Below are positions 11,151-24,200 of a stretch of 64,000 nucleotides of DNA, in pieces. Below the pieces are notes generated by a model. That model ran no database searches and had not been told where the DNA came from. It saw only the letters and a list, made by a program, of their open reading frames with translations. How positions within the stretch are numbered: position 1 is the stretch's first letter; the number at the start of each line of letters is the position of its first letter. The DNA comes from Zopfochytrium polystomum (Eukaryota; Chytridiomycota; Chytridiomycetes; Chytridiales; Chytridiaceae). The position numbers and the translations under genes are program-made. The stretch is taken from NCBI GenBank assembly GCA_025765615.1, contig JAIVFJ010000048.1:62001-126000 (forward strand), read 5' to 3'.

Positions 11151-14100
11151 ATGAGCGGCAGAACCCCCACTGGTCCCATTTCGGGAAGCTCCAGTTCGGT
11201 CAACAGCGATGACATTTTTGGCGACAACTACTATGTAGAATCTTCTGTTCCCTCCCCTTCTGGCCCTTCTACCAGTGGCCCGAAACCTGGGAAATCCAAG
11301 GGCGCAAACTTGGGCGCACTTCCATCGATAACGCAGGCGCCTATCGGAAAGATTGATTGGCGCGGTTATGAGTACTCCTCCAGCGATAGCCCGTCGCACT
11401 CTCCCACACGGCAGCGTGCCGGTCCAACCCCCCCAAATCACAATGGTGTGAGTTCCACCTCAACTCACGGCGACCGATCGGAAACTAGCACCATAGAGTC
11501 TACCGATATCGAATCGTACACCGAGCACAGCGAGACGGAATCGGCTTCCCGATCTTCACGAATGGATCCCGCGAAGTCTGGCGTCACATCCGCCATCCTG
11601 GCTGCTCGCAGGGCCAATGCCCGCTACCGCGACATGGCCGACAACAAGAGCGTCAGTCGGTCCATCCGCAGCGCTTACTCAGTAACCCGTGGTGCGTCGA
11701 AACGGCGGGAAAGAGTGTACAATTACGACGATGACGATTCGGAGTTACCATCTAACTGGGGCGAGGAAGAGTCCCTTGACTATGCAAAGTATTCAGTCAT
11801 GGTGGAGCACATGTATAAAGTCTTGAAGTCGAAGGGTTGGCTGGACGCCCCCGGAGACGAGGGTGCAGTTTCCCTCCGAGTTTCGTCCACTATTCAGGCG
11901 AAGGTTTTTCGCGGCGATCTTCCGGAATCGGAAGAACAGCGCCAACCACGGAAGCATTCGGCCCCAATCTTCGTGACTTTCCCTCAGCCCAACCAAGTAT
12001 TCGCTCGAGCCGTTCGCGGGCTGAACGTGGAGGTAATGCGAGCGTGCCTCCCTTTAACGTCTGGAAGCTGACCGGTTGTTTAGGTGGCCATCATGCTTAC
12101 CTCCAAAATGATTCGGCTTGCGCTGGAAATGGTTCCAGAGATGAATCGGGATATGCGACTGCGTGATGGCTCTCGAATTCAAGTGCTTCCGGCTCTTTCT
12201 ATGCTCCCTCGTGCAAGAAAGCTTCAATACGCAGCCCTCGTCCGCGAAGAGGGTGCCCTTGTTGTGTGGACCAATTCAATTGACTCAGTCATCGACTCTT
12301 GTGAGGCTGTCCAGGACCAACTCGTCAAAGTCTTCTGGTCCGGCCTCCCTCAGCCCGTGGAAGGTGCAGAATTCGATTCGGCAGACGACGAAACGGCCAG
12401 TGCAAACTCCGAAAATGCTCCTCAAGTGCGTGGGAAAGAGGGTGCTGAATTTGGGACAGGAAGCGCATCCAAGCCTGCACGTAGACCTTACCTCTTCATT
12501 TGGCCAATCATCTCCACTCTGGCTTTGTGCACTACAACACTCTTTTTTGGTTTCGGGGTGAAAACTCTCCTTGTTGAATGTTTGTATGATGGGTACTGGC
12601 CTCGAATGGCTCTCATTGCCTTGCTACCACTGCAGATCCTCTTCACTCAGGTTTGCTCAATGCTTGACTTTTCCACATGACCTAATTGACATTCTCAAAA
12701 CCCAATTTTCCAGTTCGTGCCGCAAGCCGCCATTTCGTGCATTCTTATGATCTTCGGCCCTGTCAAACATCTAGAATCCAACTCCCAGTACTACTCTGGG
12801 GTACCGCCGAAACGGATTGATCGAGGAAATCTACCCCACATTACGATTCAAATGCCGGTTTACACCGAATCACTTGAAGGTGTCATTGACCCCACTGTCC
12901 AGTCACTTCAGAAGGCAATTTCGACATATGAGTCTCAAGGGGGCTCTGCCTCGATCTTTATCAATGAGGATGGTATGCAGGTGATTCCTCCCGAAGAGGC
13001 GGACCGTAGGAAGCGTTACTATGCGGAGCACAACATCGGATGGGTGGCTCGTCCTAAGCACAAGCACAATGGCTACATTCGTGCAGGGCGCTTCAAAAAG
13101 GCTTCTAACATGAACTTTTGCCTCTATATTTCGAGAATGTTGGAAGATCTGCTGGAGCAAGAGCCTGAATTGGACTATGAAGATGCTCTGGAGATGGTTC
13201 TCAGGAGGGATGGTCGCGCTTGGGCGGCTGGCGACATTCAAATGGGTGACATTATTCTCCTTGTGGATTGCGATACCCGAGTTCCCGAGGACTGTTTCCT
13301 CGACGCGGCATCCGAATTTCAAGAGAGTCCCGACGTTGCCATCATGCAACACACAGCCGCCCCAATGATTGTTACTTACAATTACTTTGAGCTTGGCATC
13401 GCCTTCTTCACCAAAATTATCTACTGGTCGATCCGATACTGTTGTGCATCGGGAGAAACTTCCCCCTTTGTCGGCCACAACGCCTTTCTGCGGTGGTCTG
13501 CCATCAAGGAGGTCGGCTTTGAAGAGGATGGCATTGTTAAATACTGGTCTGAGGAACACGTGTCTGAAGACTTTGACATGTCCTTACGGCTTCAGATCAA
13601 TGGCTACAAGATCCGGTACATTGCCTACTGCGGTGACGGTTTCCAAGAAGGTGTCTCGTTGTCTGTTTATGACGAAGTTGGTCGATGGCAGAAATACGCC
13701 TACGGTTGTTCAGAGCTGGTATTCCATCCCCTGAAGTCGATGCTCTTCAAGGGCGTTTTTACCCCGCTTTTCCGGAAGTTTGTGACCTCGAACATGTTTT
13801 TCTACTCGAAGGTGAATATTATCGGCTACATCGGATCGTACTATGCCATCGGCGCTGCGTGGATCTTAACTCTTTCCAACTACTTCCTGGTTGGATACTT
13901 CGACGACATTCTGGACAAATACTATCTTCCGTCGTTTGACGTGCTATTCACAACGCTCATAGTTTTCACTTTATTGTCGAACATTTCATTCGCAGTCTAC
14001 CGGTACCGCCTCAAAGAGCTCAGCCTGATAAGTGCACTATGGGAGAACATAACCTGGATCCCTTTCTTTGCAGTATTCTTCTCCGGTCTCAGTTTCCACG

Positions 14101-14444
14101 TGAGCCTTGCCCTGGTCTCCCACCTGGTTGGGTATAATATGACCTGGGGCTCCACCGCCAAGGAGTTGGAGAACTCTAATTTCTTCAAAGAAGGCAAGGA
14201 TTGACTCAATTCCTGAAGTTAAATTCTGACTCCTGTTTTAGTTCCCAAGGTATTCTGGGGTTACAAAAGGATGTATCTGATCTTCATCCTTTTGACTGTG
14301 ATGATGCCCGTCCTCGTCTACGTGCCACCGGCTGAGTGGACCATCAATGGCTTAACTCTCGTTCTTCCAGCATCACTTGTGTTCGGCGGCCACCTTCTAC
14401 TTCCCATTGCCCTTAACCCATCTCTCATGACATTCAGCTTCTGA
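11151..14444 (+). CDS. Fungal family 2 glycosyltransferase (multi-pass polysaccharide synthase-like)
   Basis: Predicted membrane glycosyltransferase that probably makes or extrudes a cell-surface polysaccharide; product unknown. Exons 11151-12032, 12084-12650, 12714-14193, 14242-14444 sum to 1043 residues. The last intron uses a GC donor (AAG|GCAAGG). Residues 1-290 are Ser-rich and probably cytosolic. Hydrophobic segments at about 415-500 precede the GT-A catalytic domain, which opens with ITIQMPVYTESLEGVI. Catalytic acidic residues: INEDGM (Asp about 569), LVDCDT (668-670), SEDFD (768-769); the acceptor-site motif is GRWQKY (about 806-811). At least five C-terminal membrane segments follow. 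It resembles a fungal GT2 group distinct from chitin synthases: the QRRRW motif is absent. Hyaluronan- or cellulose-synthase-like activity is only inference. Confidence 0.88.
14194..14241 (+). other. GC-AG intron in the GT2 gene
   Basis: The donor reads AAG|GCAAGG and the acceptor TGTTTTAG. No GT donor can join the two coding segments, and this join keeps frame and gives a total divisible by three. Confidence 0.8.
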
Positions 14445-15260
14445 GTCATGGATTACTGCCTGCCGCTTGCACCGTTCGTGGATTCGATTGTTGCCGTCAT
14501 TTAAAACCCTTTGTTTTGCCTCTATCTCTCAGCTCTTGGTTCAAATTTCTTGCGATGTTTGATTTCCTTGGCTCGCACATTGCTTTGATTTCCTTCATTC
14601 TAGTTTTATTTTGTTAGATCACCTCTGACGGTCCTGCGTCCACGTGCCCGCTTTTCTATTATTTGGCTCCTTTGCCCGCTTTTTCCTGGTTACTCTCAGA
14701 TGGCTTTAAGCCAGTAGGCGTCCCCTTGTGAACATTGTGTTGTATCGGTCTTAGCTGTCCTGTCTCGCAACACTTCAAATACACATGAGATACTTTTTTT
14801 TTCGGTCCCTCCATGCCTGTCCTCAATGGAATGGCTCAAAAGAGCCACGTACCCATAACCAAGACCCGCAAGTTGACAGCATCTCAACCGATTACAGAGA
14901 GTTTCTTTGTACTCGACATAATTCCCTCCCCCCCCCCACAAATAAACAACTCTTCACTATTCGGCACTTAGTCGGGAGTTCGTTATTGATTTGGACCAAA
15001 CGATAGTCCCCCAATTCGGAGAAACCCACCGGACAAGGAAAGGAAGTGGAAGAGTTTCTTTTTGTGCAGACGACAAGAATGTGTTGAAATACAAGTTATG
15101 GTTTGCCTTCTGCGGGCTTTGACAAGTTGGAACTTAAATGTGGTTCCAACTTCACCTCGGTTCACCTTTGCAGTATTTATTTTTCAAAGGCTCATTTGAA
15201 GCACCAGACTTCACAGTACGTTGGGTGGGTAATATTTATTTACAATTTGATCTTAAGCTT
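14445..15260. other. Convergent 3' regions of the GT2 gene and DNAH1
   Basis: About 815 bases without a gene, containing the two 3' untranslated regions. T-rich near 14500-14620. No terminator or RNA gene recognised. Confidence 0.5.
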
Positions 15261-18200
15261 TCACCAACCAGACCCTAAACCCGTGATGAGCGCGACTCCC
15301 CTCTTTACCCAGTGTGACGGGAGCTGGTCCGACGGCAGCTCGATGGTTAGGACATAATTGGTCGAGTGTCCAGTCGTTGAAAGCGTTCCTGCCCAGCGGA
15401 CGGACGCAGAGAATATTCCATTAGCCATTTGGAGTGTTCTGTGCATTAAATTTCTTACCAGCCCGCGTCAGCGTCTTATAGACCGGACAATCGTATATCC
15501 CGGTTTCTGGCTTTTTGCGATTCGCCTTTGGTAACAGCCAGAGTACTGCCATATCTGTGTACAGCTCTTTTGGGCGACTCTCTGTTAAGACCCTGCGAAC
15601 CGTATCCCATCGGGCACCTTCCAAGTATAGGCCACGTATGTAGCATCCGTCTGATGGCTTAGCATGTATGTCCTTCCACGGCGTGTCGATGACTTTGAAA
15701 TCGAAGGACAGAACGTCTATCGACACTACATACTTCCTTGCGAAGTTTTGCAGCGTGCCTGTCAAGAAAGCTTGCGGGAAAAAGAATCCCGAAATCCAAA
15801 AGACTACTGGGATTCCGCCATCTATCCACTTCTGAATGAAATCACATCTCGCAACAAGGTCTACAATCCAAGACGAAAGGGTTTTAAGTGAAGGATAAGC
15901 CTTCGCCGCCCATGCCGCAGGTACTTGGTTGAGGAAAATTGAGTTACACATGGTCTCGAGCTGCTCGGACATCACAACCAAGCCCTTCAGTGCTTTTAAC
16001 AGCTCCGTGAGAGTAAGGTGGATGGTCGCCAGCAGCTTGTTGTAACGAATCACTTCTTGAATGAGGACTGTGGACATTGACTCTTTATACTCGATTGGGT
16101 ATCTTCTCAGCACGGTGTCGACAGGGAATGGTTTTGGAACACGCTTTTGGAACGACTGAGCGGTTTCAGCGAGTTGTTCTTCTCTTGACTTTCCTCCTGC
16201 GCTTTTTGTTGCCTTTGGCATCAGATTTAGAAGAATGTCAAAAAGTGTGTACGTTTCCTTTTGCGCAAATGTAATATTGGCATTTTCATGCATTGAGAAA
16301 ATATCCGTTGTTTCGTCAATCGGTAACGTTTTGATGTAGTTCTTGTATGCGCTAAGGTTCTCTCCAGGAATGGAATAGTAGATCTCGGACATGGAGAATC
16401 GATAGCCGTCATCGATGACCTTGGGAGTGTAGTAATCCTCTAAGATGTTCATGATAAGACGTCGGTCCCAATCGTCCGTTACACGACCGCCATAGTTAAT
16501 CTCTCCAACCGTATACTTTAGAACCTTGAAAGGAATCTCAATATATTCTTCCAGGAACATCTTTAGTTGCCGTATGCAGATGCGCAAGTCTCCGTCGGCT
16601 GGAATTAGGGTTTGGAGGGTTAAAATGTGAACGCAGCGCGGAAAATGGCTTACTAAATTCGTAGGGGATGTTCCAGCCAAGGGCACCAAATTTGCGTCTT
16701 TCCTGAATAATAGCATGGAAGAAGCAGAGCGAAAACAGGAGTTTTTTCCATTCGCGTGGTTTGGTACAGTTAGCGAGATAGTCATCGGTAAATGTGGAGT
16801 ACGTTCGCATGAGATTCGCTTTTATGCCGTTGGGAGGCTCAATAGTCATTTTCACTCCGTTCTGCAGGATAGTGACAGGGAACTTCGGGGTGGGCATCGA
16901 TGTCAACCAAAGCCTGAAATCTCGGTGGACTTTGTCTGGTGTTATGCTGTCGATGACTCTATCAAGCGTTGGCATCCAAGATGGTGCCAGGTGGCAATTC
17001 TGGAGTAAAACCCAAAGCCCTCGTTCTATTCCTTCTCGAATGAGTGCTTCTGCCCTCGGTCCTTGTCCTTGCCCAAGCGAAACACCGGTGAGTTTTTTTG
17101 AGAATCGCATTTCCTCAGCAAACTTATACAATGAGCTGGCAGGGTCAGCACCTGGAGACAAAACAAAAATAAGTGGAATGGTTGCGCTTGACTCCTTGTA
17201 AATTGCGCTCAAATCCGAGGTTTGCGGTTCGACGAATCTGTCTCCAAGCTGTTCTGCTACGAAATCCTGAATAAGCGATGTCACACGGTCGGCCCGGATA
17301 CATCGCAGGACCAGCAATTTTTGAAACTTCGTAAGGTTCTCGTTCCACCGACCAGGAAGTTTTTCGCGATGTGGGGTCTGGCTGTCGAAAATGACGCGGA
17401 ACGTGTCGATGAAGTCGCAGAAATCGCTGTCAAAATTCGAAAAGGCTGGGAGCTGTGAAAGGGCGAGAATCTCGCTCCAAGACCTAGCGGAGAGCCAGTC
17501 GAGGGACGGGTTTGGCTGTTTTTTCTCGGGGTTCGGCGTTGTACCCGTCAAGAGGAATTTCCACTCGTCCATGTCGATCTTATCATCGTTCATGAGCACC
17601 CGAATAGTCAACAAGAACGCGAATAGTAGCTTATGCTTCTCAAACAGTGACCTGCACACATTTGAATATAGCGAAAAAGTGAAGTACTCGTTGATGTTGA
17701 CTATTCGTTGGTCAATGTCGTCCGATTTCTCAGAGTGGGAGATTGCGGACACAAAAAGATTCATGAACCAACCGAGGGAGTATTGATACATGGGATCAGT
17801 GCTCGCCAACTCGGTTATACAGAAGAACAAGATCCTTGTTCTAACGGCCACTGGAACGTACTTGTTCCTTGTGATGTCGATGTCTTTTTCAGTTTGCTCT
17901 GCAATTGCTACCTTGCTTTGTATCTCTTCAGAAGTCTCTTTGGAGGCAGCCAACGTTTCGATCAATCGCTCATCATCGACAGGGCTGCCCTGGACGGACG
18001 ATAGTAGGTATAGAATTTTGTCCTCAATATCCTTCAACTCTTTTTTCATTTGGGCATTGCTGATGGTCAGCTGGCTTTTCGCTTCCTCCAAGTCTGGCCG
18101 TTCGTTCGCCACCACAATTGCAAGGAGCTGGTCCTCAAGTCCGCTGGGAGCTAACGTGAAATTTATGAGTGTCACTGTGGCAGAAGTCTCTGGAGAGTAG

Positions 18201-21200
18201 TGCGGATTTCTGATGGTCGATACGGTTAGAAAAGGAGAAGGCGAGAAGTGCTGCCTTACGGGAGTTTGGTTGTAATGTAGAACCTAAAATCATCGTGATA
18301 TGGAAGGATCGAGTCTCCAACTTTCATGACGGTGTTTCCACCTTGCTTGAAAGTTTGCCGCAAAAGAATGGGATCTAAGGCAGGATCGAGTTTTTCTTGT
18401 ACATTTTCGAGAATTACAGGCTTTCCGAAGCGAATGGCATTCTCAAGCGTGCGCAAAAAGTCTCGATCGGTCAATTTGACTATATCCAGCTGGAAGTCCT
18501 TCTCCAAATTACGAATCCATTTGTTTGCTTGCCCTTGGGGGTCAATGAGCAGTGGCCAACGACGAGAGTTTTGGACAATAATGCCATTGTCCCTCGAAAG
18601 GCCATCGCGTGGCAAACCCGAAAGTTCCCCTGCAGTGCGAATCGAAAATGAGAATAGAAGGACAAAGATTTGCAAGTCATTTAAGCTTACATTCTCTGAG
18701 TTTCACAGGATCGCCGAGCGAGTCCCATAAGGTTATGACTTCCGAATGAGGGATTTTCAGCCGCAGGAGACTTCCATTCCAATCTTTCATTAGAGCCTGG
18801 CGGTACTCAGCTGTGAAGGGGCCGAGGTATGCAATGGCACCAGCCGCAAGCAGAATGTCGCCAATAATATTACTAATCTTCGTGTCGAGCTGATCTACTG
18901 TGAGGGCCCATCTCTGCTTCTCACCACTGAGACCAGAAATGAGCTTTCCGGCTCGGCTGAGCTTGACATTGCATTCCTCGACTTTTCTCGACAGCTCTTC
19001 CTTTTTAGCCACGGACTCCGTGTATCTCTTCTCCATCTCCTTGATATTAATCTCTGCCTCCCGCATCTTCTTCTTGAGCTCGGCAACTGTCTTCAATGTC
19101 TCATCCAACGACTCTTGGGCTTCCTGAAGCCTTGCTCGCTTCGGAGCGACGCTTTTGGACACCCAATAGTACTTTTCCATTGCGCGAACCCACTGGCACA
19201 TTGAAGTTGCGGCTTTGGAAACGCGTGAGATAACACTGACTTGAAACTCCGGTGAGTCAATGTAGGGCTTTATCTTCAAAATTGTTGCCTCGGGGATATT
19301 CTCTTTGTCGAAATTCATGAGGGAGTCAAGGAATTTTTGCGGATCGGCGAGAAGAGCACGGCCAGGCTCCCAGTAGTCGTCCACTTTCTTCCCAACCTTG
19401 TCGCTGTCCACTTTCTTGGGCTTGATTCCCTTCATAATACAGATGGCTTCGATGACGAGCTTGACACCCTCTGGTGGCCGCTGCATACTCCTTACTTCTA
19501 TGATATCGTTTTTGGAAAGTGAGTTAAGGGATTCGACGGCCTGTTCCAATGCTGGAAGAGCTTCGTCAAGATCTCTTTTGGCGTCTTCCGCAATGGCCTT
19601 CGTTTCATCGGCTTTCTTCGTGGCGGAGGCCTCTTCTCGCATTACTATCTCCTTCATTTCCTCTGCCTTGACTTTGTCAACGGCGATCTTTTTCATGGCG
19701 TACTCGGTTTCCTGAGACGTCTGAAGCAACATCGGCTGCATTGCCTCCAGCTCTTCCTGCAAAATTTCGACCTCCTTTGTCGCATTCAGCAGTTTCTCAA
19801 GACCTGTTGCCGTTCGTTTCCTCAACCCAAGAAGTTCACTTCGCTTCTTTTCGAGTAACTTTTTATACAGTCCTAGAAGCTCCAAATAGCTTTTGGGCGT
19901 TATGTAGTTGTTTCGGTTGAGCTCATTTTTATACTGGACGCATCGAGCACGGACTGATTCATGCATGAAGACGCAAAGGTTCACAATTCCATCAATCACT
20001 TGTTCAGAACCAAGATCGGATATGTCTTTGAGGAAAAGTAAGCGTTCGGACCTTGTTTAGTAAACTGTACCTGATACTGCGTTGGCTGCCACGGACCGCA
20101 GTGCTTCCTCAGGCCATGTGGAGAACCAATCAATGGTGCAGCAGTTCACAAGTGATGGAAACATTCGAAGCCTATTGCGGAACGCATCTCCAATCGGGCT
20201 CATGCAAATAATGAGATGAAGGTTGGCTCGAACCCGAGAAATATAGATGGAGAAGAGATTTTCCCTATTTGGGACGATGCCCATATCCATAGCAATGGGA
20301 CGCATTGCATTCATTATTCTTTCCATTTCGTCAACAGCGTAGATATTCGGCACGTCGCCTCCATTCAATACATTGTTTATATCCTCCAGGCACGCTTCCG
20401 AAAATATCTGAGTGTCACAGAAAAGGAAGACAGTAGGCTTCATATCGATGCCAGCCCAGAACAAAACCTTTTTCAGGTCGTCTTTCCACTCAGTTTGACC
20501 ATAATTCTTACTGATTTCGATTTGGAATAGCTCATACTCCTCCATAAAGGTGGCTAGACGAGAGAGAGACTGTCGCCCGGAGCCACCAACCCCCAGCAGA
20601 AGTGCATTTCCCATCGGCGAGCGAATGATTCGACAAATTCGGGAGACGTGCTCGATGGCATCCAAGAACATGACGAGCCGCATTTGATTTGTCGTCGTTG
20701 AGTTGTAATCATCAAGATACTCCTCGGCTAGCTTGACAAGACGACGCATGTCCTTTATTTCAACATAAACCTTTGGGTCAGCCCCAGGTGTCATATAGTC
20801 GCCGTAAAGCAGCGGTTCGCTTGTGACGACTTCTGGCCAGCTCAATTGCAGTTTGTCGAGCATAGTGTCTTTGACAAGCTCCAGAAACCAACTCTTGTCC
20901 GTTGTATCGACGAGTCGATCCTGGAATACTCTGCAGCATTCATGAACCCAGAGACGAACAATATCGGTCTCAATGTTGACTGTTTTAATATCTGCAGCCA
21001 AGACGCCCTGGACGACCTTTGCCATATCTCGGAGGTTGAATGTGTAGTGAGATTTGGCAGGCGTGGGAAGAAGTTCTGCACGAATAGTGTTGTAGATATG
21101 AATTGAAGCCTTGATCAAAGGATCTGTCTTCGCGGAGATTTCGGGTGGGAATCTTTGAAGGAAACCTCCCAAAATTGTAGTAAATATACGCTGCAAAGAA

Positions 21201-24200
21201 TCGTCATCCATCTCAACGAACGACATGAGATTGAAGTGGCGCACAAAGCGCGCAGTGACGGGATTCCGACCACCTCCAGGAGGTCCCATGGCGCAAACAA
21301 AAGAAATATCAACAATCTCCATGAATTTTCCAACATTTTTTCGATCGTACCATCCACTGCAATCCATCCATTGCCTAAGGAGCTCGATTGGGGGTTGTGC
21401 ACCACAGATATCGAGCATTGGCATATTTAGGTCGTCGATAAACAAAATGTACTTCTTTCCGACGGGCGGACCAAATACACCCTTTCTCCTTTTTTCGAGC
21501 TTTGAATCGATTAGATCCTGCGTCTGGTTCGCCCCAGTCCGAGCAGAGAAATTGAACGTAATTGGCGTGTACGTAGGCTGAACTTGTTGTGAGAAGGGGA
21601 ACAGCGGAAATCAAAAACTTACGTCCATTCCCTTCATCAGCTTATCCTGAATTGTAACGGATTTGCCAGTTCCAGTTGGCCCGGTTACCAACACGTGGCA
21701 AGCATTATTCAGCAGCAGATCCAGTATGTAAGTATTCCTGACTGTGTCTATGGTTGGAACAATTACGTCTTGCGAACCTTTGGAAGGCATCTGAAACTCC
21801 GGTGCTAGATCCATCCAGTTAACCCAAGTCTTCCGGCCTTGGTCGAAAACGTAATCATACACGGTCCCTTCCGAAGGAAAAGGGATTGTCGGGGGGCGCT
21901 TCTGCATAGTTTCTTTCAGCCAACCATCGAATTTTCTACGCCCTTCGATGTCTGCTGTGACTCCAGCGGACCAAACCAAGCTGAACAGGAACAAAGGTTC
22001 TAAAATTTCAGCAAACGAGTTGACGCGTTCTGTACTGTTTTGATTCCCTTCTCCGTCGTTTGATCCAGCAGAACTTAGCAGACAGCCTAATATCCTCATT
22101 AGGCTTTGCGCAACGTTGCCGTCAGTACAAGGAACGAGCCCCTTAATACTTTGCTTCAAGAGTGTGAGGGCAGGCATCAAATAGAAGTCAAAGATTGGTG
22201 TTATTGCCGATCTGAACACAGATATCAGTTGTGGTGGGAGAAGTTGCTCTCGGCTGGTTAACCACGACTTGACAAGGGGTTGAATCCCCAGCGCCCCGGG
22301 TTCCATATATATCATTCCACACCGCGACACAGTGGCTGGTGAGGCATAAGCAAGATCCTCAACTTCGAACATCATCGTCTGTGTGTTCGCCATTTTGATG
22401 ATCTCACCACTACTTAAACAGAGCTTCTTATTGTCATCGAGGAGCGTGTTCATACTTTCGACCCAAACAGCGTCCACGGGCCCGTCGAAAACGTACCATT
22501 TTTTGTCAGGAGTAGTGTCGTCCACGCCCTCTCTCATCAGACAGGAAAGAATACCGTCTGTCCACTCATGAGTTTGTTGGTCGAATTCACCATATAATTG
22601 CCCCATTGTAATCGACTTCGGATTAAGGACGTGAACCCGTACCTTCTCGATAGTTTTCCCGTTAGGCGCTTTCTTGCCGTGTATAGCAGTCAAGGCTTTT
22701 GCCAAGATTCGGAGGCAGCTCGTTTTGCCTCCACCCGTCGGCCCTACAAGCATGAGGCCATGACGAACGACGGTTGTTTCGTACAATTGAATACACTTTT
22801 TGATAAAGGAGGTTTCAGGTTGTAGGTTCATTTTCTCGCAGAGCTTGTTCATGGACTCTAGAAGATCACCATAGTCAATAGGTGGCTGCTCGACACCAGG
22901 GAATAGATCTGAGATAATTCCATTGAAAAGGGGCACATCGTCGGCGAGAAATTTGGGCAGGTTGCAATCGCAAAGCGCTCGAAGCAAAATCAAATCCTCT
23001 GGCGAGTTTGATTGCTCCCGTTTCAAGTTTCCAGCACTAGATATGACGGTTTTGACCGCGCGCATTCCGAAATCATAGTGATCTTGCGAAGAGAGCTGCT
23101 CCGACGACAGCTTAAAGGTAGCCACCATTTTTTCAGCCAGGACTTTCGCGTTGGAGAATCCGAATGAGAATAAACTAATCTCGCCTATCATAGCGTAATT
23201 TGGAATCATCATCGCCACCTGCAAAGATATCAGCGTTCCGGCATGTCAAGGCGTTATGAGCTTACAGGTCGGAACAATGCTTTCAGGTTGTCGGGCAGCT
23301 CGGTGCGACCTGCGTAGCCAGGGTTCATCGTAATAAATATGGCATTGGTGGGATCAAGCGGAAGCTCCACCCCTTCAAACATAAATCTTGTCTGCCCCGC
23401 TACAGCTGCCTTTTGAATGGTAGTGATTTGTTGCGCAATAACAGACAAAACCTCGACTAAACAGCGTTAATTTTTCGTCAACAAGAACAAACTCTTACTG
23501 TCAATCCGGTTGAACTCATCGAAGCAAGCCCAGGCTCCAGCTGCCGCAAGTCCTTTGAAAAATTTCGCCATTGCCAAATAATCAAGCTGGTCACTGCAGT
23601 TAAAGACGACGCATTGCTTGGCAAGCGCTTTAGCGAGATCTTTGACTGTCTCAGTCTTCCCAGTGCCAGCCGGACCTGCGGGTGCTCCACCCATACCAAG
23701 GTGCATGGCTCCGGTCAAAGTCAGGTAGCATCGGTCAGTTAATGGCGTTATGACAAGGCGCCCAGTGTTGCCAAGATATTCGTAACCAGACTTGAAATTC
23801 GCGTTGACAATCTTGATGCGCAAGTCGTCCTCCTCCCAATAATACCGTAGCTGCGAGATCCACTCGAAGTCATTTTCCGATAGAACCCCAGAATCAATCA
23901 GCTTCTTGGTGACGTCTCGAGCGTGCACATCAATAACAATGAGGTCTCCAAGAATTAAGCGATTCAAGAAAGGGAGTTCACCGCGAACAAGAGAGACAAG
24001 CCCTTGAAGCTGCGCAAGCAATTTCGTATAGAGACTTTTTAGTCCCGCCTGGCCGGTTTTCAGCGCTTCGGTGACTTCTTTCGTCCAAAAAGTCTGACTC
24101 GCGGAGAGAACAACCTGGCCAGGCCAGTCCAAGACCCAACTCGTCCGCGGCTTCGCGTTGTAGCAGGCGAGGCCATCCTTGATTACTTTTTTCACACTCT

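Noticed and set aside
11151..14444. Chitin synthase
   Set aside because: It lacks the QRRRW and chitin synthase domain motifs; the GRWQKY, DCDT and SEDFD set fits another fungal GT2 group.
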